From Chryseobacterium cheonjiense (lineage in GTDB: Bacteria > Bacteroidota > Bacteroidia > Flavobacteriales > Weeksellaceae): a stretch of 64,000 nt of DNA. The translations under genes were made by a program, and so were the position numbers. The notes beneath the pieces are model-generated. The model ran no database searches and was not told the origin of the DNA. It was given only the letters and a program-made list of their open reading frames with translations. Shown here piece by piece: positions 1 through 9,805 of this stretch (positions are counted from its first letter, which is position 1; each line of letters opens with the position of its first letter). Where the stretch lies: assembly GCF_012927265.1 (NCBI RefSeq), contig NZ_JABBGF010000003.1:248001-312000 (forward strand). The letters run 5' to 3'.

Positions 1-418
1 TTATGAATATATCAGCGAATGAAGTCCACAATAATCCGTTAAAAAAAACATTACCTTTCTTGATACTTAGGGATGTATCATTATCAATTATTTTATAAAA
101 AATTTGTTTTAATCTGTTTTTATCAAACAAAAATTGTCTTTGATTATTAGAGAGATGTCCGTTATATAGATTGATGATTTTTTTTTTGATATTTATATCT
201 ATTTGTTTGTGCGAAAAATTTGTAACTAAATATCTTAATCCGCTTATTTGGTATATTGCGCCTAAAACAACTGCTGATATTAAAGGAATTCCAATATCAG
301 ACATATTGAAATCAGAAAATTCTTTTTTTTGCAACGTAGAATAAAATAATTGAGTAATAATGTATATTATTATTCCTGGGACGAGTAGTCTCAAATTTTT
401 TAAAGTTGATTGCTCCAT
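1..418 (-). CDS. Hypothetical membrane protein, 3' end cut by the window edge
   Basis: An open frame runs leftwards from an ATG at 416-418 (MEQSTLKNLRLL) without a stop to the window edge, giving at least 139 codons. Two hydrophobic stretches are visible, at about residues 10-27 and 43-58, followed by a basic Lys/Asn/Ile-rich soluble part. I do not recognise the family. The composition (long A/T runs, Lys and Ile rich) is typical of accessory genes in low-GC Bacteroidota. It lies just beyond a decayed groL duplicate and may belong to the same acquired segment. The start is the first ATG; no good promoter box was seen before it. Confidence 0.6.
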   Translation of the reverse strand, partial: MEQSTLKNLRLLVPGIIIYIITQLFYSTLQKKEFSDFNMSDIGIPLISAVVLGAIYQISGLRYLVTNFSHKQIDINIKKKIINLYNGHLSNNQRQFLFDKNRLKQIFYKIIDNDTSLSIKKGNVFFNGLLWTSFADIFI

Positions 419-516
419 GGTTATGGTAAAAGTTTAATTAATAATTATAATATTGATTTATAATTAATTAAGTAAATATAGTGATTTAAGTTTATATTTT
501 GATTTTTTGTAATAAG

Positions 517-653
517 AAAAATACTGAAATTAGAATGGTTAGGGTAATTGTCTCAGCTAAAGGCTGTATTATATCATTCCTAGCATTCCTTCGCCATAAC
601 ATGACTGATCCTTCTTTTTTCACTTGAGTGATCCACATTCACTGGTTAATAAC
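517..653 (-). pseudogene. Decayed copy of the groL 3' end and its terminator
   Basis: This stretch aligns base for base, with scattered changes and small gaps, to 2468-2613, which holds the groL terminator and the last 28 or so groL codons. Shared blocks include TTGTCTCAGC, CATTCCT, CTTTTTTCACTT and GGTTAATAAC. Read on the minus strand it still gives LLTSEC, then an in-frame stop, then a GMLGMI-like tail matching the GroEL GMPGMM end. The terminator arms are degraded (GAAATTAGAATGGTT against GAAATCAGAACGGTT). It is not a functional gene. The simplest reading is that DNA was inserted or duplicated at the 3' end of groL and this is the older distal junction. Confidence 0.8.
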
Positions 654-664
654 AGCTTTTATAT

Positions 665-1437
665 CTAGTCAAGAATTTTTTTCATAATTTCAATTGCTTC
701 GGATTGAGCATCTTTGGCAATTTTAAATTTTTTTCGAAAAAAATAAAATACAGCATAATTGTACATTGGAAAACTAATAAAAATATATTCAGAGTCTTGA
801 TGAAAAAACTCAAAATGTGATTTCTTTGTTTTAAAAATTATTAATGAGTTTAAATTTGACGACTTATTTTTTATAGAAATATTCCTTTGCATAAATTTAA
901 GATTACTTAATGCTTTAAAAGGCTTCATCTCCCAAAAATAATTCATCCAAGAAACGGGCAGTGTCCCGAAATCGGAGAAAGGTTCATTAGCGTATTTTAT
1001 GTATTTTAACCTATTAGAAAACACTGAAGTTTATATTCTAAAATCTCAAGCCATCGAATAATATTTTCTAAATCATTAATATCATAATATTTATTTTTTT
1101 CAAGATTTTCTAAAATAAAAATTATTTTTTTTTCAATTTCTGCTAAAATTGAATTATTACAATTATTACATGCTGGGACGACACTTTTTAAATAAGAAAT
1201 TGATTGTTGATTTGCTCTTATTTCAAACCCAATATTTATTTTATTTTGAAATAACCATTTTGGAAGAACATGTTCTTTTGTTAAATTCTTTTGTGTCTTG
1301 CAAAATACGCAAATCTCCGAACCAACATTTAATGTTGCCGGGTGAAATCTGTAGAAAACATCTTCAGCTATTTCTGCACCATGCTTTCTTAGATTTACTC
1401 TAATAGGAATGAATAAAGAATTTATTTTTTTTGACAT
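665..1437 (-). pseudogene. HNH-endonuclease-like gene broken by a frameshift
   Basis: Two adjoining frames, 1006-1437 (143 codons) and 665-1024 (119 codons), read as one protein if a single base is added near 1024: the first ends EYKLQ-CFLIG-stop and the second begins VFSNRLKYIK. The N-terminal part has a zinc-binding HNH-like pattern: CVFC at residues 43-46, EHVLPKW from residue 55, and CNNC at residues 90-93. Intact, the protein would be about 258 residues. HNH proteins of this kind are predicted nucleases, often in defence or mobile contexts; the substrate cannot be told. It lies between two copies of groL-derived sequence. The break may be genuine decay or a sequencing error. Confidence 0.7.
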
Positions 1438-1515
1438 CTTTATACACTTATAGGGTGATTTTTTGCTAAATTAAAATATTATAATAATATTTATTATGTA
1501 AAACCGTAAAATAAA

Positions 1516-1539
1516 AACCGCTCTGAAATCAGAACGGTT
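1516..1539 (-). terminator. Terminator of the alpha/beta hydrolase gene
   Basis: Inverted repeat AACCG-C-TCTGA / TCAGA-A-CGGTT with a two-base loop, followed on the minus strand by T residues. It is identical in stem and loop to the groL terminator at 2472-2495, so the two arose by duplication. Confidence 0.8.
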
Positions 1540-1545
1540 GATGTT

Positions 1546-2430
1546 TTAATTGCCTCGGTCGCTGACCGCCTTCTGTTTTATCCATTGGATGGCAATATCA
1601 ACAGGTGCCGGATCATCTGTAAAAGAAGTATTGTGGCCCAATTTAGAAAAAAATGTGTATTCAAAAGGCTTGCCCTGCGCTTTAAATGCATTTAACTGTT
1701 CTATACACAACTTTACGGGAATCTGGATGTCTTTTTCGCCAAAAAGCCAAAGCCCGGGAATTGAAAGCGTATTGAGATAGGCTTTTGGGTCAGTCGCTGC
1801 AAATTGATACCGGTCAGGGTCATTTCTGGTATGCTCAATGGCATCTGCATCTGTATGATTTTCCCAGAAATTATTGTTTCCATTGGTGTAAAACTGAAAC
1901 CGGAGCTGTTCCAGCGTGGTAATGGTAGGGCAGCTAAATAAAACCATGAAGCGAATTTGTGAATTTTTGCCTGCCGCGATCGGGATTATCCATCCTGCCT
2001 GACTGAAGCCCAATAATCCCATTGGTATTTTGTCTTTTAAATAGGTGCGAAATGTTTTTACTGCAGCATCTGCATCCTGAGCCAGCAGGTTAAGATTGGC
2101 CGTGTCGATATTATTTGTGCCGACGGAAGGGCCTACATACACACCGCCAGATTCTCCAACGCCACGTTTGTCATAGGTCAATACAGCAATGCCTTCTTTA
2201 GCGAGACGCTTTGCAAACTCCATTTCTCTTTTTACAGGATCGGACCCGTGGACAATTACTACGGCTGCAAAGGCTTTTTCAGGCTTCAGGATGGAGCCCG
2301 CAAGAGTGATGCCCTGACTTTCAAACTTTACATCCTGAATGGTAAAGTCGGCCGACTGGGAAAATGCAGTTCCTGGTAAAGCTATTAATAATAGTAGAAT
2401 ATATACGTTAAAAAAAATATTGATTTTCAT
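1546..2430 (-). CDS. Secreted alpha/beta hydrolase
   Basis: The protein has 294 residues with an N-terminal signal peptide (MKINIFFNVYILLLLIALPG, cut near AFSQ). An upstream TTG start at 2460 is possible, but the ATG at 2430 puts the signal peptide first. The alpha/beta hydrolase pattern is complete: oxyanion strand VIVHGSDP, the YDKRGVGESGG segment, nucleophile elbow GFSQAG (Ser about residue 143), acid in FGEKDIQ and His in LGHNTSF. The substrate is unknown; the family includes esterases and peptidases, and the protein is probably periplasmic. It stands between groL and the HNH remnant, has its own TATATTTG box, and ends in a copy of the groL terminator. Its last codons (VSDRGN) match the groL 3'-flanking sequence, so its C-terminus was formed at the duplication junction. 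Confidence 0.8.
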   Translation of the reverse strand: MKINIFFNVYILLLLIALPGTAFSQSADFTIQDVKFESQGITLAGSILKPEKAFAAVVIVHGSDPVKREMEFAKRLAKEGIAVLTYDKRGVGESGGVYVGPSVGTNNIDTANLNLLAQDADAAVKTFRTYLKDKIPMGLLGFSQAGWIIPIAAGKNSQIRFMVLFSCPTITTLEQLRFQFYTNGNNNFWENHTDADAIEHTRNDPDRYQFAATDPKAYLNTLSIPGLWLFGEKDIQIPVKLCIEQLNAFKAQGKPFEYTFFSKLGHNTSFTDDPAPVDIAIQWIKQKAVSDRGN

Positions 2431-2457
2431 TTGAGTTATTTTCCTCTGATTAGTAGT

Positions 2458-2465
2458 CAAATATA
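2458..2465 (-). promoter_or_regulatory. -7 box of the hydrolase gene
   Basis: TATATTTG on the minus strand fits the Bacteroidota TANNTTTG box and lies 28 bases before the ATG at 2430. It directly abuts the groL terminator, so the hydrolase is probably transcribed on its own. Confidence 0.5.
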
Positions 2466-2471
2466 TAAAAA

Positions 2472-2495
2472 AACCGCTCTGAAATCAGAACGGTT
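2472..2495 (-). terminator. Terminator of groS-groL
   Basis: Inverted repeat AACCG-C-TCTGA / TCAGA-A-CGGTT followed on the minus strand by a run of seven T, about 30 bases after the groL stop. It is duplicated at 1516-1539 and in degraded form at about 517-540. Confidence 0.85.
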
Positions 2496-2525
2496 AATAT
2501 ATTAAATTGTCTCAGCGACACGCTG

Positions 2526-4200
<1,675 letters not shown>

Positions 4201-4416
4201 GCGAGTTTATTTTAATTTTTTAATTTAATCTTAGTTTGTTTAAATTTTATATCAACATTAAGAATTTAAGAAAATATTCTTACAAAAGGTGTTTGAAGAA
4301 TTTACCTTTGGTAAAATTAAGCAGGACGCTTACATATCAAAGATATCCTTAACGGGCCTTTAAGATTTAATGCTCTAAATTTCTTAATGTTTAAAATTTA
4401 AATTCAGAATAAAATC

Positions 4417-4695
4417 TTACCCGATGATACCCAACAAGTCTCCTTCTTTTACAATTAAATAATCTTTTCCTTCCAGCTTTAATTCAGAACCTGAATATTT
4501 TCCATAAAGAACTTTGTCACCTACTTTAACAGTTGTAGGCTCATCTTTTTTTCCTGGTCCTACTGCCACTACCGTACCTTCCTGCGGTTTTTCTTTTGCG
4601 GTGTCCGGAATAATAATACCTGAAGCTGTTTTAGTTTCTGCAGCGATCGGCTCGATCAAAACTCTGTCTGCTAATGGTTTAAAGTTTACTGACAT
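4417..4695 (-). CDS. groS: 10 kDa co-chaperonin GroES
   Basis: The 92-residue protein has the usual GroES length and pattern: [12 protein letters not shown] at the start, the mobile-loop region [18 protein letters not shown] that contacts GroEL, VAVGPG, and the C-terminal [13 protein letters not shown] block. It caps the GroEL ring. It is the first gene of the operon with groL. The upstream region lacks a TANNTTTG box and lacks the CIRCE inverted repeat, but has a GG-N10-GC motif at 4735-4750 and a TGTCAAAATTTCA element at 4794-4806 that resembles one before htpG. Confidence 0.97.
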   Translation of the reverse strand: MSVNFKPLADRVLIEPIAAETKTASGIIIPDTAKEKPQEGTVVAVGPGKKDEPTTVKVGDKVLYGKYSGSELKLEGKDYLIVKEGDLLGIIG

Positions 4696-4734
4696 AATAT
4701 ATTTAATTTTTTAATTATTTCTGTCTTGTAACTC

Positions 4735-4750
4735 GCTAATTGTATGCCAA
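4735..4750 (-). promoter_or_regulatory. Sigma-54-like promoter before groS
   Basis: On the minus strand the sequence TTGGCATACAATTAGC has the invariant GG and GC pairs ten bases apart and matches the TTGGCA half of the -24/-12 consensus. Transcription would start about 28 bases before the groS ATG. No TANNTTTG box is present in this interval. The call is from pattern only. Confidence 0.45.
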
Positions 4751-4793
4751 CCGTTTTTGTATGGCTGAAATGGCAGATTTTTATTTTTTTATA

Positions 4794-4806
4794 TGAAATT
4801 TTGACA
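4794..4806. promoter_or_regulatory. Candidate heat-shock regulatory element
   Basis: TGAAATTTTGACA on the plus strand (TGTCAAAATTTCA on the minus strand) differs at one base from TGTCAAAATGTCA found upstream of htpG at 54530-54542. It could be an activator or repressor site shared by chaperone genes. It also lies about 55 bases before the divergent gene at 4863. Confidence 0.35.
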
Positions 4807-4835
4807 CTTTTTATTTTTTGATATAAACAAATTTG

Positions 4836-4843
4836 TACATTTG
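4836..4843 (+). promoter_or_regulatory. -7 box of the gene at 4863
   Basis: TACATTTG matches TANNTTTG. It lies 20 bases before the ATG at 4863, with TTTG at 4817-4820 as a possible -33 element at slightly short spacing. Confidence 0.45.
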
Positions 4844-4862
4844 GTTTTCAAAAAAAACCAAC

Positions 4863-5777
4863 ATGATGAAAAACAAAGTTTTGCTACTTTTGTTCTGCCC
4901 GCTTATATACAACGCACAAGTGGGTATAAACACAACCAATCCTAAAGGTATTTTCCATATTGACGGAGCGAAAGACAATTCCACCACTTCAACGCCTACC
5001 CAGGAACTTAATGATTTTGTCGTGAAATCGGATGGGAAGGTTGGCATTGGCACCGCTGATCCTATAGATCTGTTATCTATGGCGGGACAGGGAGATGCCG
5101 ATATCAATGTCGGGTTGTTTTCCGGCTCCAATACTTCGCAGTCTATAGCGTATCACAATGTAATGACAGGTGGAACGCCTGCTTCACCTACGGTTGTAGG
5201 AAACGGAAGATCAATTGCCGCATTTGAAGGATATGCGTATAATGTTGCCGCTGCCGCACCCAATTTATTGGGATCTTTGGTATTGAGAACAGGCCGCAAC
5301 GGTGGTGGTGAGGTCTGGTTTGGAACATCTCCTACCAATTCAAGCAATTACGCCAACCACTATAACAGCTCTATTGATAAGGATGGTAATTTCGGCATTG
5401 GGGTAGACCCTACTGTAAGAACAGCCAATACAAAGCTGGAGGTCAATGGCGTAATCAGTTCAACACCACAGACCCTGACTTCCAATGGAAGCAATATAAC
5501 AAGCACCGTTGTCAACGTAAATCCTGCCGCCAATGATGATGACTTTTTCCTGCCAAGCCCTACGTCGTCACCCGGAGCAATTATTTTTGTAAGGAATATC
5601 TCCAATACGAATACGGCTGAAATAAGAACTAATGTCGGAACTATAATTAATGCATCCAATGTAGGAGGCTCCAGTAATTTTTTCATGGTCGGCCTGGATA
5701 ATAATGCTGCTAAGACGAAAACAGTTATGTTCATTAGCGATGGTTTTAACTGGACTGCTTTTAAACCGAGTAACTAG
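4863..5777 (+). CDS. Secreted protein with VGINTTNP / GIGTADP head motifs
   Basis: The protein has 304 residues with a signal peptide (MMKNKVLLLLFCPLIYNA, cut before QVGIN). A TTG at 4833 opens the frame earlier, but the ATG pair at 4863 gives a clean signal peptide. Mature sequence starts with VGINTTNPKGIFHIDG and repeats the theme as KVGIGTADPIDLL and FGIGVDPT. This short beta motif is common in Bacteroidota cell-surface and tail-fibre-like proteins. The rest is rich in Asn, Ser, Thr and Gly and probably forms an extended beta structure. It may be surface exposed, but no type IX secretion signal is evident at the C-terminus (ending FNWTAFKPSN). Function is unknown. Confidence 0.75.
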   Translation: MMKNKVLLLLFCPLIYNAQVGINTTNPKGIFHIDGAKDNSTTSTPTQELNDFVVKSDGKVGIGTADPIDLLSMAGQGDADINVGLFSGSNTSQSIAYHNVMTGGTPASPTVVGNGRSIAAFEGYAYNVAAAAPNLLGSLVLRTGRNGGGEVWFGTSPTNSSNYANHYNSSIDKDGNFGIGVDPTVRTANTKLEVNGVISSTPQTLTSNGSNITSTVVNVNPAANDDDFFLPSPTSSPGAIIFVRNISNTNTAEIRTNVGTIINASNVGGSSNFFMVGLDNNAAKTKTVMFISDGFNWTAFKPSN

Positions 5778-5837
5778 TAAAAAACTCTGAAGAAATTTTT
5801 TTATTTGAATTAAATGATATGTTAAAAAAATAATGAG

Positions 5838-6392
5838 ATGAAAAAAGTATTATTATTGGCTGCAATGTCTTTAAGCAGCATTCTTGCCTACTCTCAAACA
5901 ACTGAAGAACCAGAATTTATTGGAGAATGCTTATTTTTAAAACCTGATAACAGTACGGTATTGCTGGAAAAACATACAACCCAAACAAGATCTGCTATGA
6001 ACGCGGGAATGGTTTTAACGGGTTTTGGAAGTGTAAAATCCAAGCTTCAAATTGATGGCTGTTGTTCTGCTACAAAAATAAGCTCCGGAGATAATATTCA
6101 ATTTATTGTACGTGCTGTCGATAACAATACAGACCCGATGGCTATTATTAGAATTTTTCAGTTTGACTCCAATAAAAAGTTCAGGAGAGCAGAAATGGCT
6201 TCTGTAAATACTTTTGGAACGGCCAAAACCAATAAGCTGCATTATCTTGCATTTACCGGAAAAAAATTTGGACAGAGTTCTTATCTTATTACCTTAAAAG
6301 ATAAGCCTCCAGGTGAATATGGTATTACGGTAACCAATCCGAATTCACTGGATGAAAAAAGTACCATCATAGCAACTTTTTCTATTTTGTAA
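5838..6392 (+). CDS. Secreted hypothetical protein
   Basis: The protein has 184 residues with a clear signal peptide (MKKVLLLAAMSLSSILAYSQ). The mature part has a pair of adjacent cysteines (DGCCSA) and a C-terminal segment GEYGITVTNPNSLDEKSTIIATFSIL-like that resembles a beta-sandwich edge. I do not recognise a named family. It follows the gene at 4863 by 60 bases in the same direction without an evident terminator between, so the two may be co-transcribed. A bidirectional terminator follows it. Confidence 0.75.
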   Translation: MKKVLLLAAMSLSSILAYSQTTEEPEFIGECLFLKPDNSTVLLEKHTTQTRSAMNAGMVLTGFGSVKSKLQIDGCCSATKISSGDNIQFIVRAVDNNTDPMAIIRIFQFDSNKKFRRAEMASVNTFGTAKTNKLHYLAFTGKKFGQSSYLITLKDKPPGEYGITVTNPNSLDEKSTIIATFSIL

Positions 6393-6398
6393 AAACCA

Positions 6399-6438
6399 AA
6401 AAGAGGCCGTTATCACCATAGAAAACAGCCTCTTTTAT
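6399..6438. terminator. Bidirectional terminator
   Basis: AAAGAGGC and GCCTCTTT arms enclose a loop of about 20 bases, with A and T runs on either side. It separates the converging gene at 5838 and the M1 peptidase gene. Confidence 0.75.
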
Positions 6439-6453
6439 ATTGTAAAAATAAGT

Positions 6454-8838
6454 TTATTTCTTTCCTGCCGCCTGCATCGGGTTTACTTTCCCATTGGAAG
6501 CACCTCTTGCACTTCCGCTTTCTTTTTGTTTGAATAATTCAAATTTGGATATCTGGGCATTTCCGCCATCATTGCTCCAGAAATTATTGGAGGTATCAAT
6601 GTCGGCAGTTTCTCTCATAGGGTCAAGCTGAATTGATTTTAATTTCTTATCAAAATAATAAGTCTTAGACGCTTTCTGCTCGTTCATTCTCCAGATTTGT
6701 GCTGAAGATTTGTCGGTAAGTTTTGTTCCGTCTTCAAAGGTAAACTCAAGGATGATCGGCATTACCAATCCGCCTTTGTTCACAAAATCAATCTGATAAG
6801 CGGTAATATTTTTAAACTTATCTTTTTCTTTTTGCGTTAAAGGTTCGGTACCTTCAAATTTGGAAGTGTATTCTTTGTTGTTATCTACTTTTTCCTGTCC
6901 GCGGTCGTATCTGTAGTAGAAATCCTGTGCATCCTTATCTTTCTCTACGTAGAAAGTGATGTTTTTATCTTCCCTGTTTCTGATTTTAGAAATATCTTCA
7001 AATTCGTTCAGGGCAGGCTTGTCTACCTTATATTTCGTTTCTTTAGCTTCTCTTGGAGGTGTATCCAGATCGGGAGTTGCCATGGTTACCTTATCGATGG
7101 CAATATCTACAGGATCTGTTCCGTAGAACCATCCTCTCCAGAACCAATCCAGGTCTTCACCGCTTGCATCTTCCATTGTTCTGAAAAAATCTGCCGGTTC
7201 AGGATGTCTGAAAGCCCATCTTTTAGCATAGGTTTTAAATGCTTTATCAAAAAGCTCTCTTCCCATGATGGTTTCACGAAGGATGTTTAGTCCTGTTGCC
7301 GGTTTAGAATAGGCATTCGGGCCAAACTGAACGATGTTTTCCGAATTCGACATGATCGGTTCAAGCTGGTCTTTCGGAAGCTTCATATAATCTACAATGG
7401 TCCATGCCGGACCTCTTTTTGACGGGAATTTATTATCCCATCTTTCTTCGGTAAGATATTCTACAAAAGTATTCAGCCCTTCATCCATCCAGCTCCATTG
7501 TCTTTCATCCGAATTAATGATCATCGGGAAGAAGTTGTGGCCCACTTCGTGAATCACTACACCCAGCATTCCGTTTTTAATTCCCTCCGAATACGTTCCG
7601 TCTTTTTCTGTTCTTCCGTAGTTGAAGCAGATCATAGGATATTCCATTCCGTTTGCCGCTTCTACAGATTGTGCGACAGGATACGGATAAGGAATGGTAA
7701 ACTCCGAATACGTTTTGATCGTGTGCGCTACTGCTTTGGTTGAGTATTTTCTGTATAAGTTATATGCTTCTTTCGGGTAGAAGCTCATTGCCATCACTTT
7801 GTTGTTGTTTTCAGGAATAAGCACGCCCATTCCGTCCCAAACGAATTTTCTGGAAGAAGTCCATGCAAAATCTCTTACGTCATTCGCCTCGAAAGTCCAG
7901 GTTTTTCTTTGTTTTGAATGGTTTTTCTCTGCTTTTTTAGCTTCATCCAGCGTTACGATTTCTACAGGTTCTGTTGAAGTTTTGGACTTATTATACCTTG
8001 CTAACTGTTCTGAAGTTAAAACCTGATCGTAGTTTTTACATTCTCCCGTTCCGCCTACGATATGATCTGCTGGAACATTCATCGAAACTTTAAAATTTCC
8101 GAAAACCAAGGCGAACTCACCTCTTCCCGTAAACTGGTGATTCTGCCATCCGTGAAAATCGCTGTATACGCACATTCTGGGATACCATTGAGTCATCGTA
8201 TAAAGATCGTTTCCGTCTTCAGGAAAGTTTTCGTAGCCTCCGCGGCCGCCCATTTTCATTCTGTTCGGAATGTTGTAATTCCAGTCTATTTTAAAAACAA
8301 GCTTTTCTCCTTTTTTAAGCACTTTCGGTAAATCAATACGCATCATGGTTTTGTTTACCGTATATTTTAAAGGAGTTCCTGAAGCGTCTGTTACTTTTTC
8401 AAGATTCACGCCGTATCCGTTATCTGAAACAGGAAGGTCGGTAGGGCGTAATTGCTGATCGTTTGAAGCCTTCGGAAGGGTAGAGGAGTATGGAAAGTCT
8501 GCCTTTTTTACGCTTGACTGCTGGTTTTCATCCAGCTGCAGCCAGATGTAATCGAGGTCATCCGGAGAATTGTTGTAATAGGTTATCGTCTCGGAACCTT
8601 TGAGATTTCTTTTATCTTCATCAAGGTAAGCCGTAATATCGTAATCTGCTTTGTTTTGCCAGTATCCGTGACCGGGCGCTCCTGAAGCGGTTCTGTAAAT
8701 ATTAGGAGTGGGAAGAATAGTCCCAAGCTGTTCAAATTTATTTCCGTGATTGCTCCCCGGATTATTCTGAATATTTTGTGCGGTGAAACCTGTATATGCA
8801 AATACAGAAAGAGAAAGTATGATAACTTTTAGTTTCAT
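6454..8838 (-). CDS. M1-family metallopeptidase
   Basis: The protein has 794 residues with a signal peptide (MKLKVIILSLSVFAYTGFTAQ). The ATG at 8838 is preferred over a TTG at 8865 because the TATATTTG box overlaps the latter. The zinc site is HEVGHNFFP (HEXXH) with the third ligand in WMDEGLN about 18 residues later, and GMEYP stands for the substrate-binding GAMEN motif of M1 aminopeptidases. The C-terminal part is Lys/Glu rich and less conserved. It is a zinc aminopeptidase-like enzyme, exported to the periplasm or surface. A HupE-type membrane protein lies directly upstream, followed by a DUF6702 gene across a toxin-antitoxin pair. Confidence 0.9.
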   Translation of the reverse strand: MKLKVIILSLSVFAYTGFTAQNIQNNPGSNHGNKFEQLGTILPTPNIYRTASGAPGHGYWQNKADYDITAYLDEDKRNLKGSETITYYNNSPDDLDYIWLQLDENQQSSVKKADFPYSSTLPKASNDQQLRPTDLPVSDNGYGVNLEKVTDASGTPLKYTVNKTMMRIDLPKVLKKGEKLVFKIDWNYNIPNRMKMGGRGGYENFPEDGNDLYTMTQWYPRMCVYSDFHGWQNHQFTGRGEFALVFGNFKVSMNVPADHIVGGTGECKNYDQVLTSEQLARYNKSKTSTEPVEIVTLDEAKKAEKNHSKQRKTWTFEANDVRDFAWTSSRKFVWDGMGVLIPENNNKVMAMSFYPKEAYNLYRKYSTKAVAHTIKTYSEFTIPYPYPVAQSVEAANGMEYPMICFNYGRTEKDGTYSEGIKNGMLGVVIHEVGHNFFPMIINSDERQWSWMDEGLNTFVEYLTEERWDNKFPSKRGPAWTIVDYMKLPKDQLEPIMSNSENIVQFGPNAYSKPATGLNILRETIMGRELFDKAFKTYAKRWAFRHPEPADFFRTMEDASGEDLDWFWRGWFYGTDPVDIAIDKVTMATPDLDTPPREAKETKYKVDKPALNEFEDISKIRNREDKNITFYVEKDKDAQDFYYRYDRGQEKVDNNKEYTSKFEGTEPLTQKEKDKFKNITAYQIDFVNKGGLVMPIILEFTFEDGTKLTDKSSAQIWRMNEQKASKTYYFDKKLKSIQLDPMRETADIDTSNNFWSNDGGNAQISKFELFKQKESGSARGASNGKVNPMQAAGKK

Positions 8839-8862
8839 AACCGAAATTGTTTTAAAGATTTT

Positions 8863-8870
8863 CAAATATA
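8863..8870 (-). promoter_or_regulatory. -7 box of the M1 peptidase gene
   Basis: TATATTTG on the minus strand, 25 bases before the ATG at 8838, matches TANNTTTG. Confidence 0.5.
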
Positions 8871-8906
8871 ATAATAAGTAGCTGAAAAATTGAAAATGTT
8901 TCAGCC

Positions 8907-9485
8907 TTAAAAAGGAATTCTTTCTAAAGTCATTTTTAAGGATAAGGCAAAGACTCCTGAAGACACGAAAAGAACCCAGTCTTTCTGATTGACCTTGAAA
9001 ACTTTAAATAAAACAAACAGAATCATTAAAATTCCAAAGACAATGGCAATTTGTCCCAATTCCAGCCCAATATTGAACCCTAAAAGAGGAACGGCAATAC
9101 TTTGGCTTTTGGCAATCATGACCCGCGCCGTATTGGCAAATCCCATCCCGTGGATAAGGCCGAAAATTAAGGCTAAATAATAATTGACGTTATTTTGAGA
9201 TTTCTTTTTATTTCGGATGAAAATATTATTCAGAGAAGTTAAAACAATGGTAAGCGGAATAAGAAATTCTACCCAAGCGGAATTGATTCTTATGATGTCA
9301 AAAGTACTTAACGCTAATGTAATAGAGTGTCCTATCGTAAAGGCGGTGACAAGAATCAAAATTTTCTTGAAATCGTTAAAAGAATAAACAGCAATTAAAG
9401 CTAAAACAAAAAGCTGATGATCGAGTGCATCCAAAGAAATAATATGTTCCCAGCCGAGATTCAGATAGAATAAAAAATCCTGCAT
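8907..9485 (-). CDS. HupE/UreJ-type membrane protein
   Basis: The protein has 192 residues from the ATG at 9485 (a TTG at 9494 is less likely). It has about six hydrophobic segments and the HupE/UreJ-type motifs GWEHI near the start, FTIGHSITLAL and FGLIHGMGFA, each with a conserved His that could bind a metal. Relatives are thought to be nickel or other metal permeases or accessory proteins. There are no hydrogenase or urease genes in the window, so the role is unclear. It is upstream of the M1 peptidase in the same direction and may share a functional context with it. Confidence 0.8.
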   Translation of the reverse strand: MQDFLFYLNLGWEHIISLDALDHQLFVLALIAVYSFNDFKKILILVTAFTIGHSITLALSTFDIIRINSAWVEFLIPLTIVLTSLNNIFIRNKKKSQNNVNYYLALIFGLIHGMGFANTARVMIAKSQSIAVPLLGFNIGLELGQIAIVFGILMILFVLFKVFKVNQKDWVLFVSSGVFALSLKMTLERIPF

Positions 9486-9553
9486 TTTTTCCAATATTTT
9501 TTTGAAATGCGATGATACAAAATTTATTTTAACTTTGTTGAAAATTCAATATT

Positions 9554-9805
9554 ATGATTGTCAATATAGAATTAGAGAATGATGAAGATTTTATATTTAT
9601 CAAGCAACTTTTAGAGAAAATAAAAGGCGTGAAATCTGTTTCGGTAAAAGAAGAGGAAGAGTTTTATGAAGATGGAACACCAAAATGGGTTATTGATAAA
9701 TTGGCGGATTACGCAGATCGTCTTGAAGATAAAGACATGGTTTCGGAAGAAGAGTTTTTTTCAAATGCAAGAAAAAAAGCATGCGAATTATATTCTCGAA
9801 AGTAG
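9554..9805 (+). CDS. Antitoxin of a type II toxin-antitoxin pair
   Basis: The protein has 83 residues and is acidic, with an N-terminal beta/alpha part (VNIELENDEDFIFIKQLLEK) and a charged C-terminal tail expected to wrap the toxin. The family is not clear from sequence alone. It is called from size, charge and position: its end overlaps the toxin start by 25 bases, a common arrangement that couples translation. It probably binds its own promoter, but no operator was identified. The pair sits between the HupE gene and a DUF6702 gene. Confidence 0.75.
   Translation: MIVNIELENDEDFIFIKQLLEKIKGVKSVSVKEEEEFYEDGTPKWVIDKLADYADRLEDKDMVSEEEFFSNARKKACELYSRK

Noticed and set aside
4696-4832. CIRCE/HrcA operator before groS
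   Set aside because: The TTAGCACTC-N9-GAGTGCTAA repeat is not present in the interval.
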